A stretch of 64,000 nt of DNA from positions 416,711 through 480,710 of the forward strand of contig JAJPKO010000010.1 of assembly GCA_021323655.1 (NCBI GenBank), in the 5' to 3' direction. The stretch's first letter is position 1. Each line of letters opens with the position of its first letter. The DNA comes from Acidobacteriaceae bacterium. Lineage in GTDB: Bacteria; Acidobacteriota; Terriglobia; Terriglobales; Acidobacteriaceae. This document shows positions 17,124 through 24,796 of the stretch, one piece after another. The translations under genes were made by a program, and so were the position numbers. The notes beneath the pieces were generated by a model that was not told the origin of the DNA, did no database searches, and saw only the letters and a program-made list of their open reading frames with translations.

Positions 17124-18080
17124 TTACTCTTCCCCCCAGAAGCGTTCGCTGAGATATTTATCTGCCGAATCCGGCAGGATGGTCACAATCACTGCTTCAC
17201 GGCCCGCTGCTGCCTCTTGTTCAGCAACCTGCAGCGCGGCAGCCACGGCCCCGGCAGCGGATACACCCACCAGCAGGCCCTCGCGCCGTGCCAGCTGCTT
17301 GGACATGGCATAGGCGGTTTCCGTCGGCATCTCAATGTCGTGGTCGGCGAGCGTTGCGTCATAAATAGGTGGCACAATCGCCGTTGCCATGTGCTTCAGC
17401 CCTTCCAGGCCGTTAAAGGGCGAGTCGGGCTGCATGGAGATGCATTGTATCTGTGGATTCAATTCTTTCAGACGGCGGGTGGTTCCGACAAATGTGCCGC
17501 TGGTACCAAGACCGGCGACAAAATGGGTGACCTGACCGGCGGTCTGCTGCCAGATTTCGTTTGCCGTAGTGCGATAGTGCGCCAGCCAGTTGGCGTCATT
17601 GCCGTATTGGTCGGCATAGTAGTACTTTCCCGGTTCAGAGGCAGCCAGCTCGCGCGCCTTGCGAATGGCCCCGTCCGAGCCGTCATTCGGGTCCGTCCAG
17701 ACCACATGGGCGCCATAGGCGCTGAGGATGCGCTTGCGCTCGGGGGAAACATTCGCCGGGACGCAGAGCGTGACTGGAAATCCCATCACAGCGCCGAGCA
17801 TGGCATAGGCAATGCCGGTGTTTCCGCTGGTGGCGTCGAGCAGGTGCTGGCCATTTGCCAGTTTGCCCTGCTTCAGGGCGGCAGTCACAATGGAAGACGC
17901 AGCGCGATCCTTGACCGATCCTCCCGGATTGGCCCATTCGGCCTTGCCCAGAATCTGAATGCCGGGCAGATGGGCAGTGATGCGCTCCAGGCGCAGCAGG
18001 GGTGTGTTGCCGATGCGCTCCAGAAGCGTGGTCCCCAGCGATTGGGTCATGGTGGCCATAAAGCGGTAACGTTGCGACAT
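17124..18080 (-). CDS. cysM: Cysteine synthase (CysM-type, PLP-dependent)
   Basis: PLP enzyme that makes cysteine from an activated serine. About 318 residues: the PLP lysine is in GGSVKDRAAS at about 47, the substrate loop is TSGNTGIA, and the phosphate-binding loop is GLGTSGTF. Its first-gene position in the operon with the JAMM protease, sulfur carrier and MoeZ-like enzyme suggests it accepts sulfur from carrier thiocarboxylate, as mycobacterial CysM does, rather than from free sulfide. The start is uncertain: ATGs at 18080, 18059 and 18050 all lack a clear ribosome binding site, and homologues favour the last two. Confidence 0.92.
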   Translation of the reverse strand: MSQRYRFMATMTQSLGTTLLERIGNTPLLRLERITAHLPGIQILGKAEWANPGGSVKDRAASSIVTAALKQGKLANGQHLLDATSGNTGIAYAMLGAVMGFPVTLCVPANVSPERKRILSAYGAHVVWTDPNDGSDGAIRKARELAASEPGKYYYADQYGNDANWLAHYRTTANEIWQQTAGQVTHFVAGLGTSGTFVGTTRRLKELNPQIQCISMQPDSPFNGLEGLKHMATAIVPPIYDATLADHDIEMPTETAYAMSKQLARREGLLVGVSAAGAVAAALQVAEQEAAAGREAVIVTILPDSADKYLSERFWGEE

Positions 18081-18162
18081 GCCGCGCAAATATGCGAGAG
18101 TGAAACTACGCGGCAGCTTACTTCCAGTTTAGCAAGTCTGCGCTGGCCGCGCCCTTACGACT

Positions 18163-18612
18163 ATGCCCAGAAAAGTAAAGCAGCCGACTTTTGACGAAGT
18201 TCTCGCAAACCTTCGCGGTTCCCAGTTTGATGTTCGTGAGGCCCAGGGGGTCGCAGGACAATACCGCGTCGAAAAAAACGGATGCGCCGCCGTGCTGGCC
18301 CGCAAAGACAACGGAGCAGTCATTGTGGACGGTCCTGGGGTGCTGCTGGGCGGCGAGATTTCGCACCTGCTCGACCGCGGCTTCCAGAAGTTCCTGAAGA
18401 CCAGCCGCCTGGAAATTACCGCGACCGCCGACCACCTGAAGGCGCTGCACCGCTTTACGGAAGAGCTGAAGGAAGGCATCGAGTCGCCCAGCTTCTATAA
18501 CGAGTCCATCGGAACGACCAGCACCGACTACTTCTATGACCGCGTCCAGGGCAGAGACAAAAACCCGGTCCCGCGCGGAACCACACCGTGGAGCTCGGCA
18601 GAAGCACATTAA
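18163..18612 (+). CDS. Conserved-looking hypothetical protein
   Basis: A 149-residue soluble protein of unknown function, divergent from cysM. It has a basic start (MPRKVKQPTF), a glycine-rich middle (GVLLGGEISHLLDRGFQKFL), a helix KALHRFTEELKEGIE and an aromatic/Ser-Thr-rich tail (TTSTDYFYDRVQGR). I see no signal peptide, membrane segment or catalytic motif. Codon usage fits the surroundings, so it is probably a real gene. Confidence 0.7.
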   Translation: MPRKVKQPTFDEVLANLRGSQFDVREAQGVAGQYRVEKNGCAAVLARKDNGAVIVDGPGVLLGGEISHLLDRGFQKFLKTSRLEITATADHLKALHRFTEELKEGIESPSFYNESIGTTSTDYFYDRVQGRDKNPVPRGTTPWSSAEAH

Positions 18613-18632
18613 AGGAATGGTGAAGAAAAGGA

Positions 18633-18791
18633 ATGGTGAAGACCCGGATTACATTGCCGGACAAGAGGATAGAGGAACTGTTCTCAGCCACGGATCACAT
18701 GACTGCGGCTCCAGGCCCACCTGCAATGTCACCAGAAGATGTGGTTCGTGAAATCTCTGCGATGCGTGCGAAACGTATTTCCAGACAATAG
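18633..18791 (+). CDS. Small ORF, possible antitoxin-like peptide
   Basis: A 52-codon frame with AAAAGGA just upstream of the ATG. It begins MVKTRITLPDKRIEELF and ends SPEDVVREISAMRAKRISRQ, a beta-strand-then-helix layout like short antitoxin proteins (VapB/RHH type). No toxin gene is beside it. The assignment is a weak resemblance only; it could be an orphan or a chance frame. Confidence 0.35.
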   Translation: MVKTRITLPDKRIEELFSATDHMTAAPGPPAMSPEDVVREISAMRAKRISRQ

Positions 18792-18806
18792 CATCTATCA
18801 TTTTTC

Positions 18807-19424
18807 ATGGCTCTGCGCCGGACCATTACGGCCCTTTGCTTTCTGCTGGCTGGGCTGGTCTTCGCCCAGGCGGATCCATCCAGGCAAGACGACATCTATG
18901 CCATCTACTCTCTCCTGATGCCGGGCTCGCTTTTTGCCAACCTCGGCCCCAGCCAGAACCAGCGCTGGGCCATTGCTGATACCACGGTCAACATTGACGA
19001 TATGAATCCGGCGCTCGCTCCCGACGCGGCCCTCAAGCCGCCGGATGGCAATCCGCAGCCGTTTCGCGAAGCTGTCGCGGACTTCAATGCCCGCAAGTAT
19101 CAGCGGCAGACGCTGGTTAAGGGCTTCCATCTCAGCCGTCCGTATACGCTGCTTTCCGCTGATGAGGTGAATGAGTTCCGGCTGGCGCGCGCGTCCGCCA
19201 CGGCCAGTACGGCCATCCAGCAGAAGTTTTCCGGCTATCCCGGCGTGACCTGCTTCAGCGATGTGTACTTCGATTCGCACCGGAGGGTGGCGCTGGTCTA
19301 CATACTGGATTGGTGCGGGAACCTTTGCAGCCAGGGGGAATGGGTCTATCTGGAAAAGCACAATGGGCACTGGACGCAGCGTTCCGGACAGGCGGCCGTC
19401 ACCTCCGGCGCAAGACCGTTCTGA
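18807..19424 (+). CDS. Secreted hypothetical protein
   Basis: A 205-residue exported protein: a signal peptide (MALRRTITALCFLLAGLVFA) is followed by a mature region with no family I recognise. It contains YAIYSLLMPGS early and a C-terminal half with VTCFSDVYFDSHRRVALVYILDW then CGNLCSQGEWVYLEK; three cysteines could form a disulfide. The W-x-x-x-x-G-x-W-like C-terminal pattern suggests a beta-sheet domain such as an NTF2-like or lipocalin-like fold, but this is not secure. It is convergent with the DUF4440 gene two bases away. Confidence 0.65.
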   Translation: MALRRTITALCFLLAGLVFAQADPSRQDDIYAIYSLLMPGSLFANLGPSQNQRWAIADTTVNIDDMNPALAPDAALKPPDGNPQPFREAVADFNARKYQRQTLVKGFHLSRPYTLLSADEVNEFRLARASATASTAIQQKFSGYPGVTCFSDVYFDSHRRVALVYILDWCGNLCSQGEWVYLEKHNGHWTQRSGQAAVTSGARPF

Positions 19425-19425
19425 C

Positions 19426-19938
19426 TCAGCGTTTGGTCCGTTCTCCCGTGTCGTGCATTCGGCTTGCTTCAAAGCTGACGATCTTCCACTGCCCGAACCT
19501 GCGGTTATAGACGCGGGTGTAGCGGTACTGCCCGCTGATGTCGCTGGAGCCGTTGGTCCCCGTCAGTTCGGCACGCGAAGTCACAACGGCCGTGTCGCCA
19601 TAAATGCGCACTTTCAGGTCATTCAGGTCGAGTGATGTAATGTGGAGGGTCCCTGCGCGGCGCAGGGCGAGCGCTTCGGCCTTGGTTTCAATCGTCCCAT
19701 TCGCGCTGATACCAATGTAGTCATCGGCCAGCAGACGGTCCATTACGCTTACATCGTTGTTCAGCTGTGCCAGGCGCCATTGCATTTCCAGCGCTTCAAT
19801 TTCCTTGTGCAGCTCGCGGCCGCCGCGGTGCGGAAGGGAGGCAAATGCCGGTATTCCCGCAAAGGCAAGCAGAAACAACAAAAAAGCTGCACCCTTCATT
19901 GCTGAAAGCGGGGTACGGACACGGAAATATGCGCGCAT
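19426..19938 (-). CDS. Exported DUF4440/SnoaL-like (NTF2 fold) protein
   Basis: A protein of about 170 residues with a signal peptide (AMKGAAFLLFLLAFAGIPAFA), then a DUF4440/SnoaL-like domain: helix LEMQWRLAQLNNDVSVMDRLLADDY, strand ITSLDLNDLKVRIYGDTAVVTSR, and the final YTRVYNRRFGQWKIVSFEAS. The family has a cone-shaped NTF2 fold and many members bind small molecules or have unknown function. The start could be 19938 or 19899. The longer frame to 20052 adds unconserved residues. Confidence 0.8.
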   Translation of the reverse strand: MRAYFRVRTPLSAMKGAAFLLFLLAFAGIPAFASLPHRGGRELHKEIEALEMQWRLAQLNNDVSVMDRLLADDYIGISANGTIETKAEALALRRAGTLHITSLDLNDLKVRIYGDTAVVTSRAELTGTNGSSDISGQYRYTRVYNRRFGQWKIVSFEASRMHDTGERTKR

Positions 19939-20099
19939 GTGCGTATCGGATGTTATTCCGGTTGTGCGCCGCGAGTCAAAAAGAAAGGGCAGATGGGCCA
20001 TTTCCGGCCTCGAATGCGGAATCCGGCGGACTGGATGGAACCCGGCATGCATATTTTCTTTGACGTTCTGTCACCGCCTTCTGTGGCACCTGGTGTTTG

Positions 20100-20387
20100 T
20101 CAAACAATGGCAACAAGATCTTCCATCGAACGCTCCACCATCATCTGATACAGGCCGCCGATAGCATACTGCTTGAAATGCGGACTGGCACGGTGCGCAT
20201 CTACCGCGGCCTCGTCCCGGTATTGTTCATAAATTAAAACTGTGTCCGGATCATCTTTGATCTGATGCGGAATGTAGGAGACGCATCCCGGCTCCTGACG
20301 CGAGGCGATGGCCAGCTTTTCCAGAATCTCTGCAATTTTGCTGCGGTCTTTTTCAGGAAAGCGCATGCGAACTATGAAACTCACCAT
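20100..20387 (-). CDS. ABM-domain (YgiN-like) monooxygenase
   Basis: A 95-residue antibiotic-biosynthesis-monooxygenase fold protein. MVSFIVRMRFPEKDRSKIAEILEKL, then SRQEPGCVSYIPHQIKDDPDTVLIYEQYRDEAAVDAHRASPHF and a short C-terminal strand cover the whole domain; quinol monooxygenases and heme-related enzymes share it. The ATG at 20387 gives a normal ABM length. The same frame stays open about 60 codons further upstream (GTG at 20576), and that part also has a coding look, so a longer protein is possible. Confidence 0.75.
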   Translation of the reverse strand: MVSFIVRMRFPEKDRSKIAEILEKLAIASRQEPGCVSYIPHQIKDDPDTVLIYEQYRDEAAVDAHRASPHFKQYAIGGLYQMMVERSMEDLVAIV

Positions 20388-20633
20388 ATCTATGCCTGAA
20401 GGTACGATAAACGGCCACTTTTTGGAAGCGGCAGGAGCGGAACCATAAGCAGCACGCGCAATGCAGGCAATCACTCCGTCGCGTGCCGCTTCATTGGCCG
20501 TTGAATCCGTGATAAACACTGCAATGGCAGGCTTCCGCCCATCCGGCAGCGAGATCAGCACAACAAAAAGCTTCACTTGGCTGAAAGACGGGAAAACACA
20601 TCCTTCGAACACTCGCGTTAAACTAAAATCAGC

Positions 20634-21074
20634 GGGCAGCCGGACGGTCGCTGCTGCCGTGCGCTCGCGCATGGCAGGAGAGGAAAGTCCGAACTCCGCA
20701 GGGCAGTGTGCCGGATAACGTCCGGGATTCAGGCGTCAAGGCCTGAAGACGGCCAGTGCCACAGAAAACATACCGCCCGCGGCGCAAGCCGCAGGTAAGG
20801 GTGAAAAGGTGCGGTAAGAGCGCACCGCTCCGGCGGTAACGCAGGAGGCATGGTAAACCCCACACGGAGCAAGACCAAATAGGGAGGAATGCGCGGCAAG
20901 ACCCAGTCCGCCGCGCGGCGTGCCGGCCCGGTGCGCCAACGAGGGTCATCCAGACTGGCGGCCTTGGCCGCTAAGTGGAGCGGAAACCTCCGGGTAGGTC
21001 GCTTGAGCGCCGCAGCAATGCGTCGCCTAGAGGAATGACCGTCCTCGACAGAATTCGGCTTACAGGCTGCTTGC
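20634..21074 (+). ncRNA. rnpB: RNase P RNA, bacterial type A
   Basis: The catalytic RNA of RNase P. The universal 5' segment GAGAGGAAAGTCCGAACTCC occurs near 20680-20700. The P4/P5 CAGAAAACATACCGCC and GGTAAGGGTGAAAAGGTGCGG blocks follow at about 20762-20815, and AGCAAGACCAAATAGG lies at about 20868-20884. The closing helix pairs GCAGCC at the 5' end with GGCTGC near 21065. Ends are estimated from that pairing. A TAAAAT at 20624-20629 could be the -10 element, and a terminator follows at 21084. Confidence 0.95.
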
Positions 21075-21083
21075 AAATATGAT

Positions 21084-21116
21084 GGCCCCGCTTCTCCGGA
21101 AAAAGAGAGCGGGGCC
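21084..21116 (+). terminator. Terminator after rnpB
   Basis: GGCCCCGCT at 21084-21092 pairs with AGCGGGGCC at 21108-21116, and the stem extends inward through TCTC/GAGA with one bulge. The trailing sequence is only moderately T-rich (TTCCCGTTTGT). Confidence 0.7.
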
Positions 21117-21135
21117 TTCCCGTTTGTCATGCCTG

Positions 21136-21330
21136 CTACTTCGACAGCGCGCCGTCTTTGCCCATCACCGCTTTGATCTTGATCGTGCCTTGTCCCTGTG
21201 CCTTCTTCGCTTTCGGTGGATAAACAGGCTCCGCTTTGTTGATGAGATTCCTCTGCATCACGCTGGGGCTGACGGAGAGTGTTTTGGGCTGATTGCTCTC
21301 CGCGCCGATGCGCAAGTCGTCAGCTCGATT
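21136..21330 (-). pseudogene. Remnant of a TonB C-terminal domain
   Basis: Read on the minus strand towards a TAG at 21136-21138, the frame gives SPSVMQRNLINKAEPVYPP, then AKKAQGQGTIKIKAVMGKDG and stops after ALSK. It aligns with the TonB domain of the intact gene at 62426-63151 (SSGVMQGNLIVKTQPQYP, then AKAARIQGTVVLQAMISKQG). The second half of the domain and the N-terminal anchor are missing. Only about 60 codons are recognisable, so it is most likely a decayed energy-transducer copy. Upstream limits are approximate. Confidence 0.6.
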
Positions 21331-21386
21331 ACAACGCCGGGCGACCCTTGCGCCCTTTGTCCGGAATCATTTGAAATACCTATGAC

Positions 21387-22343
21387 ATGAGTGAAAGAAA
21401 GCTGGTATTCCTTTTTCCCGGACAAGGCTCACAGGCCGTCGGTATGGGCCGCGACCTTTATGAGAAGTTTCCCGTCGCCAAACAGACCTTTGACGAGGCC
21501 GACCAGGCCCTCGACTTTCCGCTCTCGAGGCTCTGCTTTGAAGGTCCGGAAGAGCAACTCCGCCTGACCGAGTTCACCCAGCCAGCCATCTTCACCGTTT
21601 CCATCGCAGCCCAGCGCGTTTTGGCAGAAAAAGGCGTCACACCCAGCTTCGTCGCCGGGCACTCCCTCGGCGAATACTCCGCCAACGTCGCTGCAGGCGT
21701 GCTCTCTTTTGCGGATGCGGTAAAGACCGTGCGCAATCGCGGCCGCTATATGCAGGAGGCGGTCCCCGCAGACCAGGGCACCATGGCCGCGATTCTTGGC
21801 CTCAGCTCAGAGGCGGTCGTAGAGCTCTGCGCAAAGGCCGCTACCGAAACCAGCGCCATTGTCTCTGCCGCCAACCTCAATTCCCCCGAGCAGACCGTCA
21901 TCTCCGGTGCTGCCGCCGCAGTAGAGCGTGCCGCCGCGCTCGCCAAAGATGCCGGAGCCAGGCGTGCAGTCATCCTTCCGGTGAGTGCCCCTTTCCATTG
22001 TGCGCTGATGCAGCCCGCGCAGGACCGCCTCGCCGAAGACCTGCGTGTCCTGAATTTCTCCGTGCCGAAAGTGCCAGTCATCACCAACGTGGACGCCGCG
22101 CTCACCACCGAAGCAGGAGCGCTCCGCGACGCGCTCATCCGCCAGGTCACCGGCTCCGTCCGCTGGGTCGAGTCTGTTCGTCTGCTCATCGAGCAGAAGC
22201 CAACGCACTTCATCGAAGTGGGCCCAGGCAGGGTACTCTGCGGGTTGCTCCGCCAGATTGACCGCAGTCAGACCGCGTTGAATGTGGAAGACGAAACCAG
22301 CCTGGAAAAAACACTCACCGCGCTCAGCACCCAGGCAGGATAA
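21387..22343 (+). CDS. fabD: Malonyl-CoA:ACP transacylase
   Basis: Transfers malonyl from CoA to acyl carrier protein for fatty acid synthesis. The 318 residues begin MSERKLVFLFPGQGSQAVGMG. The nucleophile Ser is in GHSLGEYSA at about 91-99, the arginine-containing strand is VKTVRNRGRYMQ, and the catalytic His is in VSAPFHCALM at about 200. It stands alone rather than in a fab cluster. fabZ is elsewhere in the window (44.0 kb). Confidence 0.96.
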   Translation: MSERKLVFLFPGQGSQAVGMGRDLYEKFPVAKQTFDEADQALDFPLSRLCFEGPEEQLRLTEFTQPAIFTVSIAAQRVLAEKGVTPSFVAGHSLGEYSANVAAGVLSFADAVKTVRNRGRYMQEAVPADQGTMAAILGLSSEAVVELCAKAATETSAIVSAANLNSPEQTVISGAAAAVERAAALAKDAGARRAVILPVSAPFHCALMQPAQDRLAEDLRVLNFSVPKVPVITNVDAALTTEAGALRDALIRQVTGSVRWVESVRLLIEQKPTHFIEVGPGRVLCGLLRQIDRSQTALNVEDETSLEKTLTALSTQAG

Positions 22344-22385
22344 ACCTCCACCTGCACCCATCCTTCGCGCGTGCGAGGGATGGGA

Positions 22386-23873
22386 CTACTCCTGCACCAG
22401 AAAAACCCCAAACTCCGATAGAGCAACGCACGCAGCCGAATCCGTAATCCGAAGCCGAAGGCGCGATGTTTCCACCGTTTCGTTCAGGCGCAGCAGCCGG
22501 CAATTGCCAATGCTGGTGGCCTGCGCCACCTCTCTCCATGCGTCATCCTGCCACGCATCGAGCGCCACTCCACCAATGCGCTGTCCCAATTGGATCGCCT
22601 CTCGCAGCCGCACCACATTCAGCTTCTGCGGCCTGGCAAAATCCAGTGTCAGCTCCGGCGTATGTATCTCATCATCGGTGGCCCAATAGGTGTCTGGATT
22701 GCCGTCCACCAGCATCTGCGGGCCATAGCGGTGTTCCTGCCCGCGTACATTCGACGCGCGAAGCCTCGCCCCTCGCGCAAGATCGTCGCGAAAGAGACGC
22801 TCAATACGCTGGTGAAATCCTTCGAGCGAAGCCACATCCTGCGCAGAAAGCTGTCCCTGCCGGTCCGGTGGAAGATTCAGCAGCAGCGTCGCGCCTCTTC
22901 CTGCTGACTTGAAGTAAAGGTCCACCAGTTGCTCGGGCGTCTTGACCTTGTCATTCTCCTGCCCATGCCAGAACCAGCCCGGCCGTATCGAAACATCGCA
23001 TTCCGCTGGCATCCAGTGCGATCCAAAGCGTGTGCCTTTCATCGAAGCGCTGGACAGAATGTTCCCCGGCGACGCCGGTCCTCCGTCCTCGCCCACCGGA
23101 TCATACGTGGCCCAGCAGGTTTCGTCGGCAAGGCCCTTTTCATTGCCCACCCACCGCACATCTGGCCCGGCATCGCTGAAGATGATGGCCTCCGGCTGCA
23201 GCTTCCGCACCAGGCCCCATGTCTCCGGCCAGCCATAGTAAGTGTGCTTGTCAATCGTGCGCGTCTCCTTTGCGCCACCATAGTAGCCGCTGCCGCCATT
23301 CGCGCCGTCAAACCATACTTCAAATACCGGGCCATACCAGGTCAACAGCTCCGTCAGTTGTTGGCGATAGGTCTCCACATAGGCAGGTTTGCCATAGTTC
23401 GCATTGTTGCGGTCCCAGGGCGAGCAATATACGCCAAACTTCAGCCCATGCCTGCCCGCCGCATCTGCAATGTCGCGAACCACATCGCCTTTTCCGTCCT
23501 TCCACTTGCTCTTGCGGATGCAATGGTCTGTCGTTTTCGTAGGCCACAGGCAAAACCCATCGTGGTGCTTGCAGGTCAGAATCACGCCCTTCATCCCGCC
23601 TGCCCGCAGCGCCGACACAATCCCGTCCGGATCAAAGCCCTCAGGGTTGAACACCGACGGGTCTTCATCGCCCTCGCCCCACTCCCTGCCCGTAAAGGTG
23701 TTCACTGTGAAGTGCAGAAATGCATTGGTCTCCATCCGCTCCCAGCGCAGTTGGCGCAACGACGGCAGTGCTCCAAACGGCGATGGCGGCGAAACGCTTT
23801 TCGCAAATGCATGCAGATTGCCCACGACGGCCAGCGCTGCACCCGCCATAAAACTTCTTCTGGTTGTGATCAT
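22386..23873 (-). CDS. Alpha-L-fucosidase, GH29 family, Tat-exported
   Basis: A 495-residue glycoside hydrolase. The N-terminus MITTRRSFMAGAALAVVGN is a twin-arginine signal. The catalytic domain shows MKGVILTCKHHDGFCLWPT, FGVYCSPWDRN and the nucleophile Asp in FEVWFDGANG at about 190-200, all GH29 hallmarks. After about residue 360 a beta-sandwich of the F5/8 discoidin type follows (VDGNPDTYWATDD, LTLDFARPQKLNVVRLRE). It would release fucose from plant or host glycans outside the cytoplasm. No other polysaccharide genes are adjacent. Confidence 0.93.
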   Translation of the reverse strand: MITTRRSFMAGAALAVVGNLHAFAKSVSPPSPFGALPSLRQLRWERMETNAFLHFTVNTFTGREWGEGDEDPSVFNPEGFDPDGIVSALRAGGMKGVILTCKHHDGFCLWPTKTTDHCIRKSKWKDGKGDVVRDIADAAGRHGLKFGVYCSPWDRNNANYGKPAYVETYRQQLTELLTWYGPVFEVWFDGANGGSGYYGGAKETRTIDKHTYYGWPETWGLVRKLQPEAIIFSDAGPDVRWVGNEKGLADETCWATYDPVGEDGGPASPGNILSSASMKGTRFGSHWMPAECDVSIRPGWFWHGQENDKVKTPEQLVDLYFKSAGRGATLLLNLPPDRQGQLSAQDVASLEGFHQRIERLFRDDLARGARLRASNVRGQEHRYGPQMLVDGNPDTYWATDDEIHTPELTLDFARPQKLNVVRLREAIQLGQRIGGVALDAWQDDAWREVAQATSIGNCRLLRLNETVETSRLRLRITDSAACVALSEFGVFLVQE

Positions 23874-24216
23874 GTGAGTGTCTGTCCTGCGACCCTATCC
23901 TACCTACCATTCCGGGCCGGGCACAATTTGCTCGATCATCTCTATTCCTGTTCGGCCCAATTGAGCGCGCAGCGCCAGCTCTGTCCGTTTCTGGATGACC
24001 CTGCAGATGAACTACGAAATTTCCAAAGCACAAAAAAAGAAAACATCTCAGAATCCAGACCCTGCAACGGGCCTGATATTTCCTGAAGCGTCCTCCGCAT
24101 CATCACCAGGGGGAGGAACCAAAACAGGCACCAGAAATCCGCGTCGAGCAATGGAATTCTCCGCATCTCTGTTCTTTACTAGCGATGTAGGACGACTTTT
24201 CACAAAGGATGTATCT
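23874..24216. other. Intergenic region, nothing recognised
   Basis: 343 bases between the divergent GH29 gene and the next plus-strand gene. A long plus-strand frame runs through it into the next gene, but upstream of 24217 it has no ribosome binding site or recognisable protein text. Promoters for both genes probably lie here. Confidence 0.4.
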
Positions 24217-24531
24217 ATGGCAACTCTTCCCGTTTCCTCCTCTGCGGAAAAATATCTGGTGGCCTTCGTCATCTCCGGTGACGATGTCTTTAAAGTCACC
24301 GCCGACAATGTCATCCAGGCCGGCTCCGGCGCAGGCACGCCCGCCTTTGAAGGCGTGGCCAAGCTCAAGGCCGCTGCCGCCCTCTTTCAGCTCACTGACA
24401 TTCACAACCAGCGCCCCAACGAACTGCGCAAGATGGCGCGCGAGTTGGCCATCGAAGGCATGGCGCTGCTCTCCCGCGCCAGTAATGTTCCACGCCTCAC
24501 TACCGCAACTCCTGAAAGCTCGGTAGCATAG
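24217..24531 (+). CDS. Small hypothetical protein
   Basis: A 104-residue soluble protein starting MATLPVSSSAEKYLVAFVISGDDVFK behind an AAAGGAT site. It has a short beta-rich N-terminal half and a helical C-terminal half (GVAKLKAAAALFQL, NELRKMARELAIEGMALLSRA). No family is recognised, and there are no membrane segments or cysteines. A good terminator follows, so it is probably a monocistronic expressed gene. Confidence 0.65.
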   Translation: MATLPVSSSAEKYLVAFVISGDDVFKVTADNVIQAGSGAGTPAFEGVAKLKAAAALFQLTDIHNQRPNELRKMARELAIEGMALLSRASNVPRLTTATPESSVA

Positions 24532-24613
24532 TCTTCAGATCATTTCTTTTGCTTTTTCCTGCCTGAGAAAGGACCTGACGCACAGAGCGCAGGCCAGACA
24601 AAAACAAACAAGT

Positions 24614-24641
24614 AGCGAAGACATGCCGTTCGCTTTTTTTT
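24614..24641 (+). terminator. Rho-independent terminator
   Basis: AGCGAA at 24614-24619 pairs with TTCGCT at 24629-24634 around a 9-base loop and is followed by a run of eight T (24634-24641). It lies 83 bases after the stop of the small gene at 24217-24531. Confidence 0.75.
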
Positions 24642-24683
24642 GACGATCGGCGGACCGCACTTTAATGAACACGTGCGTGCACT

Positions 24684-24767
24684 GGTGCCTGAGGCAAGAC
24701 CCGGCCCTCACCCGTGGGTTTCCCGGGCAGAGTCAAACGCGGAAGTTTTTTGACTGCCTCGGGCACC
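24684..24767 (+). promoter_or_regulatory. Candidate structured leader (three-way junction) upstream of the pseudokinase gene
   Basis: The arms GGTGCCTGAGGCA at 24684-24696 and TGCCTCGGGCACC at 24755-24767 pair over 13 positions, with one T-G wobble. They enclose two further hairpins: CCCGG/CCGGG at 24700-24704 and 24723-24727, and AGTCAAA/TTTGACT at 24731-24737 and 24749-24755. The element ends 30 bases before the ATG at 24797. This architecture is riboswitch-like, but I recognise no known class, and it could also be a DNA-level repeat. Confidence 0.45.
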
Positions 24768-24796
24768 AACCATTCTTAATTCTGGAGTCGTAACCA

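Noticed and set aside
22929..24086. 385-codon plus-strand frame over the GH29 gene
   Set aside because: Antisense shadow; the GH29 gene has all expected motifs and a Tat signal.
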